Source: Gammaproteobacteria bacterium
GTDB lineage: Bacteria > Pseudomonadota > Gammaproteobacteria > Pseudomonadales > Ketobacteraceae
Direction: 5' to 3'
NCBI GenBank assembly: GCA_013178375.1
Contig: JABLXQ010000003.1
Span: forward strand, 168,581-232,580
Length of the DNA: 64,000 nucleotides
The notes beneath the pieces were generated by a model. That model made no database searches and had not been told where the DNA came from. It saw nothing but the letters and a program-made list of their open reading frames with translations. Each line of letters begins with the position of its first letter. The stretch's first letter is position 1. The translations under genes were made by a program, and so were the position numbers. Positions 1 to 8,161 of the stretch are shown here, piece by piece.

Positions 1-247
1 ATTCCTCCGGCTTCGCTTCCATATTAAGGTCCACAGCATTCTGGCTGCTGTGGCCGGTGGTAAGTTCGATCTCCTCAGCCAGGTAACGCAGCACGCTGTC
101 ACCGCTCATGTCGTCCCTGAACTGGGTGAGGATGGCCTGCAACTCGGCAATGGTCTTTTTTTGCCGCAGCAGTAACAGCAGCAGCATGCCGATGCCCAGC
201 AGCAGCACAATCAGAACCTGAATGCCAACCAGCACTTCCGTGGTCAT
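1..247 (-). CDS. Membrane-anchored protein of unknown function (partial, N-terminal part)
   Basis: The reading frame starts with ATG at 247 and runs off the left edge, so only about 82 residues are visible. Residues 8-28 form one long run of Leu, Ile, Val and Gly followed by RQKK, which is a single membrane anchor with a cytoplasmic positive patch. After it comes a charged helical stretch with Glu, Gln and Asp. The arrangement (short N-out, one anchor, helical tail) is seen in many small envelope or motility-related proteins, but I recognise no specific family. No function is assigned. The gene is divergent from the DUF5610-like gene that starts at 464. Confidence 0.6.
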   Translation of the reverse strand, partial: MTTEVLVGIQVLIVLLLGIGMLLLLLLRQKKTIAELQAILTQFRDDMSGDSVLRYLAEEIELTTGHSSQNAVDLNMEAKPEE

Positions 248-463
248 GGGAATGTGAACCCTGTCGATGTCTGCTGAAAGTATGGCCCAGAATTTTCCCT
301 TTGCATCGTGGGGGCGTTTGATAAGGTGTTGATAAGGCGGTTGTTATTTTCGCTCAAGATTCAGGATGCGGGGCCGATATACAAGTTGGATATCCCGTTT
401 TGTGGTCGGGATCGGTAACCAGCCATCGACAAGTCTGCGCAGGGCAGGCGGGAGCTCCACTCC

Positions 464-1705
464 ATGTTATCGTTCAACCCATTGACGCAACGGGATTTTT
501 TCTCCGGTCCGCAAGCCTGGCGCAACGGCCTGGGCCAGCATGCACATGGTCGCGGACCGCAGCCGGTAGTTGCCAATCAGTCGGTGTCGGTGGGCAGTGT
601 GCAAACCACGCTGACCATGGCCTATGAAAAAATGCAGTCCGTGGTGCAGAGCCGGTTGCAGACAGTGGGTGCCACCGCCGGCACGGTTCCGGTTGCCAAT
701 GACGATCAGGATTATTCTTCCCAGGCCGTGGCCGATCGCATCGTGGGCTTTGTTGCCGACCGTCTGGCGCAGGAAAAGGCCAAGGGCGCGTCGGACGAAA
801 AATTGATGGATCTGTACCAGCAGGCATTGCAGGGCGCCGAAAAGGGCCTGCGTGAAGGCCGCGACATCATCGCCGGCCAGGGTATGTTTGATGGCGACGT
901 GAAAAGCACCTTTTACGAAACTGTGAACAAGATTGCCGACGGCTTGGAGCAACTGGGCAAGACCTATTTTGGCGACGCCGTTCCCACCACGCCGACTGCT
1001 CCAACAACACCCACCACACCAACAACCCCAACCACACCCACTACCGGTACCGGCTTCCAGGCATCCCTGAGCCAGGTGCAGATGGAGCGCACCCGCAGTT
1101 TCGAAATGGAAGTGGTCACCCAGGAAGGCGACCGGGTGAAAATCCTGGTGAATTCCGGGCAGTCGTTGTCGGCCCAGCAAGTGAATTATGCCGATGACAG
1201 CACCGAGCTCGACGGCTTCGAAGCCGAGTTCTCCAGCTTCGACAACCTGTCCTTCACCGTGGAAGGCGATCTGAATGAAGCCGAACTAGCGTCGCTGAAT
1301 GATCTGTTCGGTCAGGTCAACGACGTCGCGGAAACCTTTTACGGCGGTAATATCGAGGAAGCCTTCAACCAGGCCATGGACGTGGGCATGGACCCGGAAC
1401 AACTGGCCAGCTTCGCCGTGAACATGAACCAGACCGAAACCGTCGCCGTGCGTAGCGCCTATGCATCGGTACAGAATATGGGCGGCCTGGCAATGACCAA
1501 TCCGTTTGAAGACCTGTTCCAGCGCCTGGGGGATTTCGCCAGCCAGGTGCAGGAATCCAGTGACGTGGTGGCCGGCATCGAAAGCGCCATCGAAAACCTG
1601 CAATCACTGTACACCGATCTGCTGACCCGGTTGCATCCGGGCCGTGGTGAAGACAACGGGCGCGGCAACGATTTCCAGCGCTTCATGAACCGCCTCACCA
1701 GCTGA
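464..1705 (+). CDS. DUF5610-like protein with a Pro-Thr linker
   Basis: The 413-residue soluble protein has no signal peptide or membrane segment. Residues about 45-165 (TMAYEKM, then ADRIVGFVADRL, then GLREGRDIIAG) resemble the DUF5610 domain known from gammaproteobacterial proteins of unknown function. Residues about 170-195 are a low-complexity linker of repeated Pro-Thr-Thr, encoded by a nearly perfect 9-bp DNA repeat near 980-1045. The C-terminal half (about 200-413) is acidic and helical with no recognised fold. A GGAG at 451-454 precedes the ATG at 464. The gene stands alone and ends at a strong terminator. The family match is from memory of its conserved segments; the function is unknown. 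Confidence 0.72.
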   Translation: MLSFNPLTQRDFFSGPQAWRNGLGQHAHGRGPQPVVANQSVSVGSVQTTLTMAYEKMQSVVQSRLQTVGATAGTVPVANDDQDYSSQAVADRIVGFVADRLAQEKAKGASDEKLMDLYQQALQGAEKGLREGRDIIAGQGMFDGDVKSTFYETVNKIADGLEQLGKTYFGDAVPTTPTAPTTPTTPTTPTTPTTGTGFQASLSQVQMERTRSFEMEVVTQEGDRVKILVNSGQSLSAQQVNYADDSTELDGFEAEFSSFDNLSFTVEGDLNEAELASLNDLFGQVNDVAETFYGGNIEEAFNQAMDVGMDPEQLASFAVNMNQTETVAVRSAYASVQNMGGLAMTNPFEDLFQRLGDFASQVQESSDVVAGIESAIENLQSLYTDLLTRLHPGRGEDNGRGNDFQRFMNRLTS

Positions 1706-1742
1706 TCGATCCCCTTTACCCTGCAGCTTTTTTGTTGCAAGG

Positions 1743-1782
1743 CAGCCCGCACCGAATTTAACCCGGCGCGGGCTGTTTTTTT
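1743..1782 (+). terminator. Rho-independent terminator after the DUF5610-like gene
   Basis: An 8-bp stem (CAGCCCGC at 1743-1750 with GCGGGCTG at 1768-1775) is followed directly by seven T (1776-1782). It separates the upstream gene from the large membrane-protein gene at 1841. Confidence 0.85.
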
Positions 1783-1840
1783 GCGCCCACTCCGTTTATG
1801 TTGCAATTCGTTCCCCGCTTAACGAACTGGAGATGGATGC

Positions 1841-4800
1841 ATGATCGGGCGCGCAATACTGGGCATGATGCTGTGGTGGATAACGCAACTGGCGCTGGCG
1901 GTAACCGTGCCGGTGCCAGACGCACTGCAACCCTGGAAGGACTGGGCACTGTTCGGCGAGGAAACCGCCCGCTGCCCGTTCCATTATCAGGACTTCACCA
2001 ACAAGCAATGCCAGTGGCCCGGCCAGCTGCAACTGAACGTGGAAACCGGCGGCCTGCGCTTCGAACAGGACTGGCGGCTGTACACCGAAAGCACGCTGGC
2101 ACTGCCGGGGTCGGAAGGCTTCTGGCCCGGTGCCGTCACGGTGAATGGCAAACCCGCCACGGTGGTGGAACAGAACAATCGCCCTTACGTGCGGCTGCCG
2201 GCGGGCCAATTCCGCTTGGCGGGCTTGATCAGCTTCAGCACCAAACCCGATTCCCTGCTGATCCCCGCGCAAACTGCGCTGGTGCAACTGAAACAGCAGG
2301 GCGTTGCGGTGCCCAATCCACGCATCGATGCCGACGGCCGCCTCTGGCTGGTAGAACGCCAGAACGCCGAACCCACCGACACCGGCGCCAGCGAAGACAA
2401 ACTCAACATCCGCGTGTTCCGCCATCTGGTGGACGACATTCCCTTCCGCCTGGAAACCCTGATCGAACTGGAAGTGGGCGGCAAGCCCCGCGAAATGCAG
2501 CTGGGCAAAGTGCTGTTCACCGATTTTGCGCCGACATCGTTCACCAGCCCGCTGCCGGCCCGCATCGATGCCGACGGCACATTGCGCGTTCAAGTGCGCC
2601 CCGGCCAGTGGACCCTGCGCATCGACGCTCACCGCAACGGCGCAGTGCAACAACTGACACTGGAAACCGTGGCGGAAAAACTCTGGCCGGAAGACGAGAT
2701 CTGGGTGTTCGAAACCCTGCCGGACCTGCGTCAGATCCGTGTGGAAGGCGTCGACAGCATCGACCCCAGCCAGACCTCGCTGCCCGGTGAATGGCAGCAG
2801 TTTCCCGCCTATCGTTTGCAAGCCGGCAACAGCATGACCTTCGCGGAACTGCGCCGGGGCGATCCACAACCGTCGCCTAATCAACTCACACTGGAGCGTC
2901 AATTCTGGCTGGATTTCGACGGCGCCGGCCTCACCGTGCGCGACCGTTTCAGCGGCAGCCTGTACCGCGACTGGCGCCTTACCGCCCAGCCCGAACTGCA
3001 ACTGGGCAGCCTGGAACTGAACGGCGCGCCGCAAGTCATCACCACGCTGGAAACGGAAACCGGCACCACCCAGGGCGTGGAAGTGCGCAGCGGATCATTG
3101 CAGGCCAGTGCCCTCAGCCGCATGGCGGAAACTGGCGGCCTGCACGTGCGCAGCCTCAGCTCCACCGGCTGGCAACATGACGTGGACCAGCTCAATGCCA
3201 CTCTGCAATTGCCGCCGGGCTGGCGCGTGTTCACCGTCACCGGCGTGGAGCAGGCCCTGAATACCTGGACTGGCTCCTGGAACGTGTGGGACATCTTTAT
3301 CGTGCTGATCGCCATCGTCGCCGTGATCCGTTTGCGCGGCATCGTGCCGGGCGCGATCTGCGCGCTGGCGCTGGTGCTGATCTATCCCGAGGCATCGGAA
3401 TTTTTATATCTGTGGCTGAACGTGATCGCGGTGATGGCGATCCTGTTCTTCCTGCCGGAAGGCAAACTGCGCACCACGCTGCGCTGGTATGGATCGGCAT
3501 CGGCGTTGCTGCTGGCGCTGTGGTTCCTGTCGTTCATGGTGGACCAGGCGCGGCTGGGCCTGTACCCGCAACTGCAGCAACCCTGGACGCAGATGGGGCA
3601 GGGCACGTCGTACTACGGCGGCTACAATGAAAACCAGCAATATGACGTTGCCCCTGCTGCTGCACCCGCACCGATGGAAATGGCGATGGATGCCGCGATG
3701 GAAGCAGGCGCCGGCGCGGAGCAGGAATCCTATCGTTCCCTGGCGAAACTGTCGTCGCCACGCTCGGCACCACGCAAACCTGCGCCTAACATCGAACGCT
3801 CCGACCCCAACCTGGCCGCGCAAACCGGCCCCGGCCAGCCCAACTGGGAATGGATGCAGACCACACTGTACTGGAACGGCCCCGTCACCCAGGGCGAACA
3901 GTTCAACGTCTACCTGCTCACCCCGTGGGAAAACCGCCTGCTGGCGTGGCTGCGCGTAATCCTCGGCGTGGCCATGCTGGCCAGCGTGCTGGGCCTGCAG
4001 AAAATCCAGGGCCACTGGAAAATCGCTGGCTGGCGTCCGCGCGCCGTTGCATCCGCCGCCGCACTGGTGCTGATGGCCATGCTGCTGCCCACTGCACCTA
4101 ACGCCAATGCCGCCGACATCCCCGATGAAAAGATGTTGGAGACATTAAAAAAACGCCTGCTGGAAGAACGCGACTGCACACCGGCATGTCTGGGCATCGA
4201 ACGCACCCACCTGCAACTGAACGGCAACCGCCTCACCGTGCGTTTCAGCGTGCACGCGCAGCAGGATCTGTTCTGGCCGCTGCCCGACAGCCAGCAGCAA
4301 TGGCGCATCGACAGCGTGCAGCTGGACGACCAGCCTCACGTCGCCCGCAAACTGCAAGGCAGCCTGCAACTGCCGGTCAGCGCCGGCACCCACACGCTGC
4401 AACTGTCGGGCACCGTCAACCCGCAGCGGGAATTCCAGCTCACCTTCCCGGTGATGCCGCATAACCTCACCGTCAGCGCCGACGGCTGGGACGTGCGCGG
4501 TCTCGACAACGGTCGCCTGCAAGGCAACGGCCTGTACTTCTACCCGGCCGCGCGCGAAACACAAACCGCCGACGCCGAGGAAAAACAGCTCACGCCCGAT
4601 CCGGTGCCACCGTTCGTGCAGGTGCAGCGCGAATTGCGCCTGGGCCTGAACTGGTACCTGGAAACCAGCGTGCAGCGCATCGCGCCGCAGCAAGGCGGCA
4701 TCACCCTGGAAATTCCGCTGCTGCCGGGGGAATCCATCACCACGCAGGAAATTGAAGTCAACGCCGGCAAGGCGCGCATCCAGCTGAAACCGGGCCAGGA

Positions 4801-6016
4801 TGCAATCGCCTGGACCTCCACCCTCGACAAAACCAACACGCTCACATTGCAGGCCGCCGAAAACGCGCAATGGAGCGAACACTGGAGCGTCGATCCCTCG
4901 CCGCTGTGGCACATCAGCGTCGACGGCATTGCACCGGTGAAGGAAACCGGCGTGGTGGGGCAGTGGCGTCCGCGCTGGCGGCCATACCCCGGCGAAAAAA
5001 TTGTGCTCAACATCGTGCGGCCCGAAGCCGTCGCCGGCGCAACCACCACCATCGATCAGGTGCAGCAAACCTGGACCCCGGGCCTGCGCGAATCCCGCAG
5101 CGTGGTGAAACTGCATCTGGTGAGCAGCAAGGGCAGCGAGCAACACATCGAACTGCCGGAAGGCGCGCAGGTAAAACAGGTCACCGTGGATGAAGAAGCC
5201 CGCGCCGCCGACGAAGACAGCAACAAAGTGATCGTGCCCGTAAACCCCGGCCAGCACTGGATCGAAGTGGAATGGCGCCAGCCGGAAGAACATTCCGTGC
5301 GCGTGAAAACCCCTGCGGTTTCCATCGGCGCGCCGTACGTGAACCACGGCATTCAAGTGGAAATGCCAAGGGACCGCTGGGTGCTGTTCGCCGGCGGCCC
5401 CGCCATGGGCCCGGCCATCCTGTTCTGGGGCGTCACCCTTGTCACATTGCTGGTGGCCGTGGTGCTGGGCCGCTTCCGCCAGTTGCCGCTGAAAACCGTG
5501 CACTGGGTGCTGCTGGTGCTGGGCCTGTGCGCCGGCTGGATTCAGGCCATGATTCCCATCGCACTCTGGTTCTTCGCCATGCACCAGCGCAGCCAGCTGA
5601 ACCCGCAAAAAATCACCCGCACCCAGTTCAACCTGCTGCAACTGTTTCTGGCGGGCTTCAGCCTGTTTGTGTTCGCCGTGCTGATCGCCGCGATCCCCAA
5701 CGGCCTGCTGGGCAGCCCCGATATGGGCGTTACCGGCAACGGCTCCACCCAGCACCAACTGAACTGGTTCGTGGACCGCGGCGAAAACGCACTGACGCAA
5801 GCCTGGGTGATTTCCATTCCGTTGTGGATCTACCGCGCGCTGATGCTGGTGTGGTCGCTGTGGCTGGCACTGCATCTGCTGAGCTGGCTGAAGTGGGGCT
5901 GGCAGGCGTTCACCCATGACGGCTACTGGCGCAGTGATGTGATCGCGAAGGAAAAGCCGGCGGCAAAGGAGAAATCTGTGGTGGTGCAGCCGGGGCAAGA
6001 GGGCGGCCCGCAGTGA
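1841..6016 (+). CDS. Large (1391 aa) multi-segment membrane/periplasmic protein of unknown function
   Basis: The N-terminus has a signal-like hydrophobic segment (residues 3-20). A beta-rich periplasmic-looking region of about 460 residues follows. Next come hydrophobic segments at about 483-500, 503-520, 525-540 and 553-570, an Ala/Pro/Met-rich linker at about 595-650, two more segments at about 703-720 and 733-752, and a second beta-rich region of about 440 residues. The C-terminal segments lie near 1185-1205, 1212-1245, 1262-1285 and 1325-1350. The two large extramembrane regions look alike in composition, which suggests an internal duplication. I recognise no family. A GGAG lies just before the ATG. 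The stop overlaps the start of the glutaredoxin-like gene (GTGA), so the two are translationally coupled. Confidence 0.8.
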   Translation: MIGRAILGMMLWWITQLALAVTVPVPDALQPWKDWALFGEETARCPFHYQDFTNKQCQWPGQLQLNVETGGLRFEQDWRLYTESTLALPGSEGFWPGAVTVNGKPATVVEQNNRPYVRLPAGQFRLAGLISFSTKPDSLLIPAQTALVQLKQQGVAVPNPRIDADGRLWLVERQNAEPTDTGASEDKLNIRVFRHLVDDIPFRLETLIELEVGGKPREMQLGKVLFTDFAPTSFTSPLPARIDADGTLRVQVRPGQWTLRIDAHRNGAVQQLTLETVAEKLWPEDEIWVFETLPDLRQIRVEGVDSIDPSQTSLPGEWQQFPAYRLQAGNSMTFAELRRGDPQPSPNQLTLERQFWLDFDGAGLTVRDRFSGSLYRDWRLTAQPELQLGSLELNGAPQVITTLETETGTTQGVEVRSGSLQASALSRMAETGGLHVRSLSSTGWQHDVDQLNATLQLPPGWRVFTVTGVEQALNTWTGSWNVWDIFIVLIAIVAVIRLRGIVPGAICALALVLIYPEASEFLYLWLNVIAVMAILFFLPEGKLRTTLRWYGSASALLLALWFLSFMVDQARLGLYPQLQQPWTQMGQGTSYYGGYNENQQYDVAPAAAPAPMEMAMDAAMEAGAGAEQESYRSLAKLSSPRSAPRKPAPNIERSDPNLAAQTGPGQPNWEWMQTTLYWNGPVTQGEQFNVYLLTPWENRLLAWLRVILGVAMLASVLGLQKIQGHWKIAGWRPRAVASAAALVLMAMLLPTAPNANAADIPDEKMLETLKKRLLEERDCTPACLGIERTHLQLNGNRLTVRFSVHAQQDLFWPLPDSQQQWRIDSVQLDDQPHVARKLQGSLQLPVSAGTHTLQLSGTVNPQREFQLTFPVMPHNLTVSADGWDVRGLDNGRLQGNGLYFYPAARETQTADAEEKQLTPDPVPPFVQVQRELRLGLNWYLETSVQRIAPQQGGITLEIPLLPGESITTQEIEVNAGKARIQLKPGQDAIAWTSTLDKTNTLTLQAAENAQWSEHWSVDPSPLWHISVDGIAPVKETGVVGQWRPRWRPYPGEKIVLNIVRPEAVAGATTTIDQVQQTWTPGLRESRSVVKLHLVSSKGSEQHIELPEGAQVKQVTVDEEARAADEDSNKVIVPVNPGQHWIEVEWRQPEEHSVRVKTPAVSIGAPYVNHGIQVEMPRDRWVLFAGGPAMGPAILFWGVTLVTLLVAVVLGRFRQLPLKTVHWVLLVLGLCAGWIQAMIPIALWFFAMHQRSQLNPQKITRTQFNLLQLFLAGFSLFVFAVLIAAIPNGLLGSPDMGVTGNGSTQHQLNWFVDRGENALTQAWVISIPLWIYRALMLVWSLWLALHLLSWLKWGWQAFTHDGYWRSDVIAKEKPAAKEKSVVVQPGQEGGPQ

Positions 6017-6252
6017 AGGAGAAAGTGATTCTGTACGGCACGTCCGCGTGCCATTTATGCGAGGTGGCGCAGGAGATTCTCCGCGCCACCCTCAGTCCGG
6101 AGTTTTTTGAGATTGAGCTGGTGGATATTGTGGAATCGGATGCGCTGGTGGAGGCGTATGGGGTGAGGATTCCGGTGCTGCAGCGGCAGGACGGCGGGGA
6201 GCTGGGGTGGCCGTTCGGGGTGGAGGAGGTGGTGGCGTTTCTGGGGGAGTGA
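6013..6252 (+). CDS. Small glutaredoxin-like (thioredoxin-fold) protein
   Basis: The 79-residue protein has the order beta-strand (KVILYGTSAC), CxxC-type pair Cys-His-Leu-Cys at residues 13-16, helix, strand (FEIELVDI), and a cis-Pro position in RIPVLQ. This matches the glutaredoxin-like DUF836 family, small thiol-disulfide proteins. The start is GTG at 6013 and overlaps the TGA of the upstream gene, so expression should follow that of the 1391-residue membrane protein. A dedicated redox partner for that protein is possible but not shown. The disulfide/thiol role is family knowledge. Confidence 0.8.
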   Translation: MKEKVILYGTSACHLCEVAQEILRATLSPEFFEIELVDIVESDALVEAYGVRIPVLQRQDGGELGWPFGVEEVVAFLGE

Positions 6253-6263
6253 GGTTGGGAATG

Positions 6264-6505
6264 CGGGGAAAGGGTGTTTGGATGCAGGGAAAGGTGAATT
6301 GGCCAGTGGGAAGGTGATTTTTGTCCAGGGAAGGGGTGTGGGGTTGTAGGGAGCCACAAAAACAACCGTGGGATGGCCTGTTGAGGCGTGGGAAGGGGTT
6401 CTGGACCCGTGGGAAGGTGGGAAAGTTGCGTGGGAAGGGGTGCGGATAGCGTGGGAAGGGCCAAATTGGTGAAGGGACGGTGTGCTGGGGCTTGGGGCGA
6501 AGGAA
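6264..6505 (+). repeat. Degenerate G-rich tandem array, 20-22-bp period, about 12 units
   Basis: A core close to GTGGGAAGG recurs at 6264, 6285, 6306, 6326, 6346, 6368, 6388, 6409, 6430, 6451, about 6471 and 6492. Steps are 20-22 bp, mostly 21. The 11-12 bases between cores differ from unit to unit. All G-runs are on the plus strand. The 6388-6471 part is the most regular, with exactly 21-bp steps and identical GTGGGAAGG cores. The array fills the gap after the glutaredoxin-like gene. From 6506 to 6690 I see nothing further. The minus-strand frame through it is Pro/Phe-rich and looks like a by-product of the repeats. Confidence 0.75.
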
Positions 6506-6705
6506 TTGATGAGCAGATATAGACAGATTGGTGGAGTGAATGTAGTTATTGGGGCGTGGGCGCTGTGTCGATTCCTGGGTGGATGAATATGGCGAAATTC
6601 TTTCGGTGCGAATACGCAGAGTACGCGAATTGACTTTTTGATGGGTGTGGATTGGCCGGATAGGGGCGTTCAATGTACTGTTCGCAAAGACTATAAGGAG
6701 CTTAC

Positions 6706-6948
6706 ATGCATGGCGTAGAGTTTTTTTTACAGTTCTATTTGGATTTCTAGAGGTTTTTCTTTTTTGCAGTTCTTGCTCAACAGAAAAAAATTGATGGCCA
6801 AAATAATACCGAAGTTGTGTATCTGGATCGGATCGAGTCCGTGGCAAAACTGGAAGAAAACGGAAATTATAAAGTTAGAATTTATAGCCAAAGTGTTAAC
6901 GTTCAAAAATCAGATGTTTTTTCGAGAGAAGTAAAGCTATATCTGTAG
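6706..6948 (+). pseudogene. Small gene with an in-frame amber stop, probably broken
   Basis: A strong AAGGAG (6695-6700) stands 5 bases before an ATG at 6706. The frame reads 14 codons, meets TAG at 6748-6750, then continues open for 65 codons to TAG at 6946-6948. The downstream part reads like a real small protein: a hydrophobic stretch (RFFFFAVLA), then a polar sequence with segments such as VVYLDRIESV and YKVRIYSQ. It would be a secreted or membrane-attached protein of about 80 residues. A long T-run at 6721-6728 is also a possible frameshift site. There is no other start codon between the TAG and the conserved-looking part. I do not recognise the family. Confidence 0.4.
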
Positions 6949-7186
6949 CTGTTTTGACCTTTAGGAAGGCAAAAATTGAATGTGCAGTTATTTCAGTCAG
7001 TTCTGAAACAGAGCTGGTTTTTCGTCGACTATTATCATGGCCAATAAGGTAGTAACGAGGGACGTAAGGTTGGTGTTGTGGAAGAAAAAAATCATAGTGC
7101 TAACAATTTGTTCAGTTGGAGCGCACGATCTGCTGCTTACCTCCATCGTATCTTTACATGAAGTGTCGAATAATTAGGAGAAGTAC

Positions 7187-8161
7187 ATGGCAACGGACAC
7201 AATATCGGTAACCTTGATCACACAGGGCAAGCACAAATTCTACTCGGGAACGATGTTGATTGATGTGGTTGCCGAAAGTTGTTCTACAAATCCCCGTTCA
7301 CAAGATCCTGAGGAGGGTTTTCAAAGGAATCTTGACGAAGGGAGAGCAGAGTCAATTGCAAGATACATTCGTGACGGAGGAACGATTCCATCAAGCATCA
7401 TTCTTTCTGCACAATCAGATTCCGCACTTAGTTATAGTTCGAGAAACAAAACGATCACTTTTGAGATTTGTAGTAGTGCCTTTTTGATTTTAGATGGTCA
7501 GCATCGAGTCTATGGTTTCAGGAAGCTTCTGAATGAAGGAATGAAATATCGTGTGCCAGTGATCATATATAGCGAGTTGAGCCCCATAGAGGAGGCGCGA
7601 ATATTTATCGATATCAACACGCTGCAGCGGCCAGTTCCAAAAGAGTTGCTGCTAGATATAAAGAGATTGGCTGATAGGGAGTCATCCGATGAAAGACTTT
7701 TGGATGAGTTGTTTACCAGTTTTGAGCAATTTAGTGACAGCTATCTGCTCAATAAGTTGAGTAGAATTGACAAACAAAAAGGAAAAATATCCAAAGTAAC
7801 TTTTTACGACGCAATGCGCTCAATCCTCAAAGAGTTTGAGATAGAAGATACAGAAAAGCTGTACAGGATCATGAATTCGTATTTTTTGGCGGCGCACGAT
7901 GTGTCTTCGGAGAATTCATTTAATCTTGGTGAGCAAATAACAAAGGCAACTCTATTTAAGATTCTTGTGTCTCACGCAAGGGCTATTATTTCAATAATAT
8001 CCGACAATAATCCGACGCTTATTGAGAGGGTTAGCGAACATAAAAAGTACTTATCAAGATCATTGCCTGGCTCGTTCAGCGAAATATCAAGCTCTAAGGC
8101 TTACACGAAATCCGTTGACGCCTTAGACAAGAAACTGCTTCGCCGAAACGTGACAATATAA
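7187..8161 (+). CDS. DGQHR-domain protein (DndB-like)
   Basis: The 324-residue protein has the signature Asp-Gly-Gln-His-Arg at residues 103-107, preceded by GRAESIARYI and followed by EARIFIDINTLQRPVP. This is the conserved pattern of the DGQHR/DndB family, whose best-known member is a regulator in DNA phosphorothioation (Dnd) loci; others occur in mobile and defence islands. No dndCDE genes are nearby. TAGGAGA at 7175-7181 precedes the ATG. The stop TAA overlaps the next ATG by one base, so the two genes form an operon. Codon use is far AT-richer than in flanking genes, a sign of transfer. Family is firm; the role here is unknown. Confidence 0.82.
   Translation: MATDTISVTLITQGKHKFYSGTMLIDVVAESCSTNPRSQDPEEGFQRNLDEGRAESIARYIRDGGTIPSSIILSAQSDSALSYSSRNKTITFEICSSAFLILDGQHRVYGFRKLLNEGMKYRVPVIIYSELSPIEEARIFIDINTLQRPVPKELLLDIKRLADRESSDERLLDELFTSFEQFSDSYLLNKLSRIDKQKGKISKVTFYDAMRSILKEFEIEDTEKLYRIMNSYFLAAHDVSSENSFNLGEQITKATLFKILVSHARAIISIISDNNPTLIERVSEHKKYLSRSLPGSFSEISSSKAYTKSVDALDKKLLRRNVTI

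Noticed and set aside
4145..5998. Open frame of 617 codons on the minus strand inside the 1391-residue gene
   Set aside because: Low-complexity His/Gln/Arg composition and full overlap with a better gene.
6264..6505. CRISPR array
   Set aside because: Cores are only about 9 bp with 11-12-bp gaps and no cas genes; the unit size is far too small.
6092..6847. Pro/Phe-rich minus-strand frame of 251 codons over the 21-bp array
   Set aside because: Its heptad-like Pro-Phe-Pro-Arg pattern is what the 21-bp DNA repeat produces; it also covers the glutaredoxin-like gene and the broken small gene, and shows no start signal.
6991..7008. TTTCAG/CTGAAA dyad as a terminator of the small broken gene
   Set aside because: Only six pairs and no T-run follow.
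7037..7177. 46-codon open frame just before the DGQHR gene
   Set aside because: No ribosome binding site and no recognisable protein character; it ends inside the binding site of the next gene, so it could be chance.
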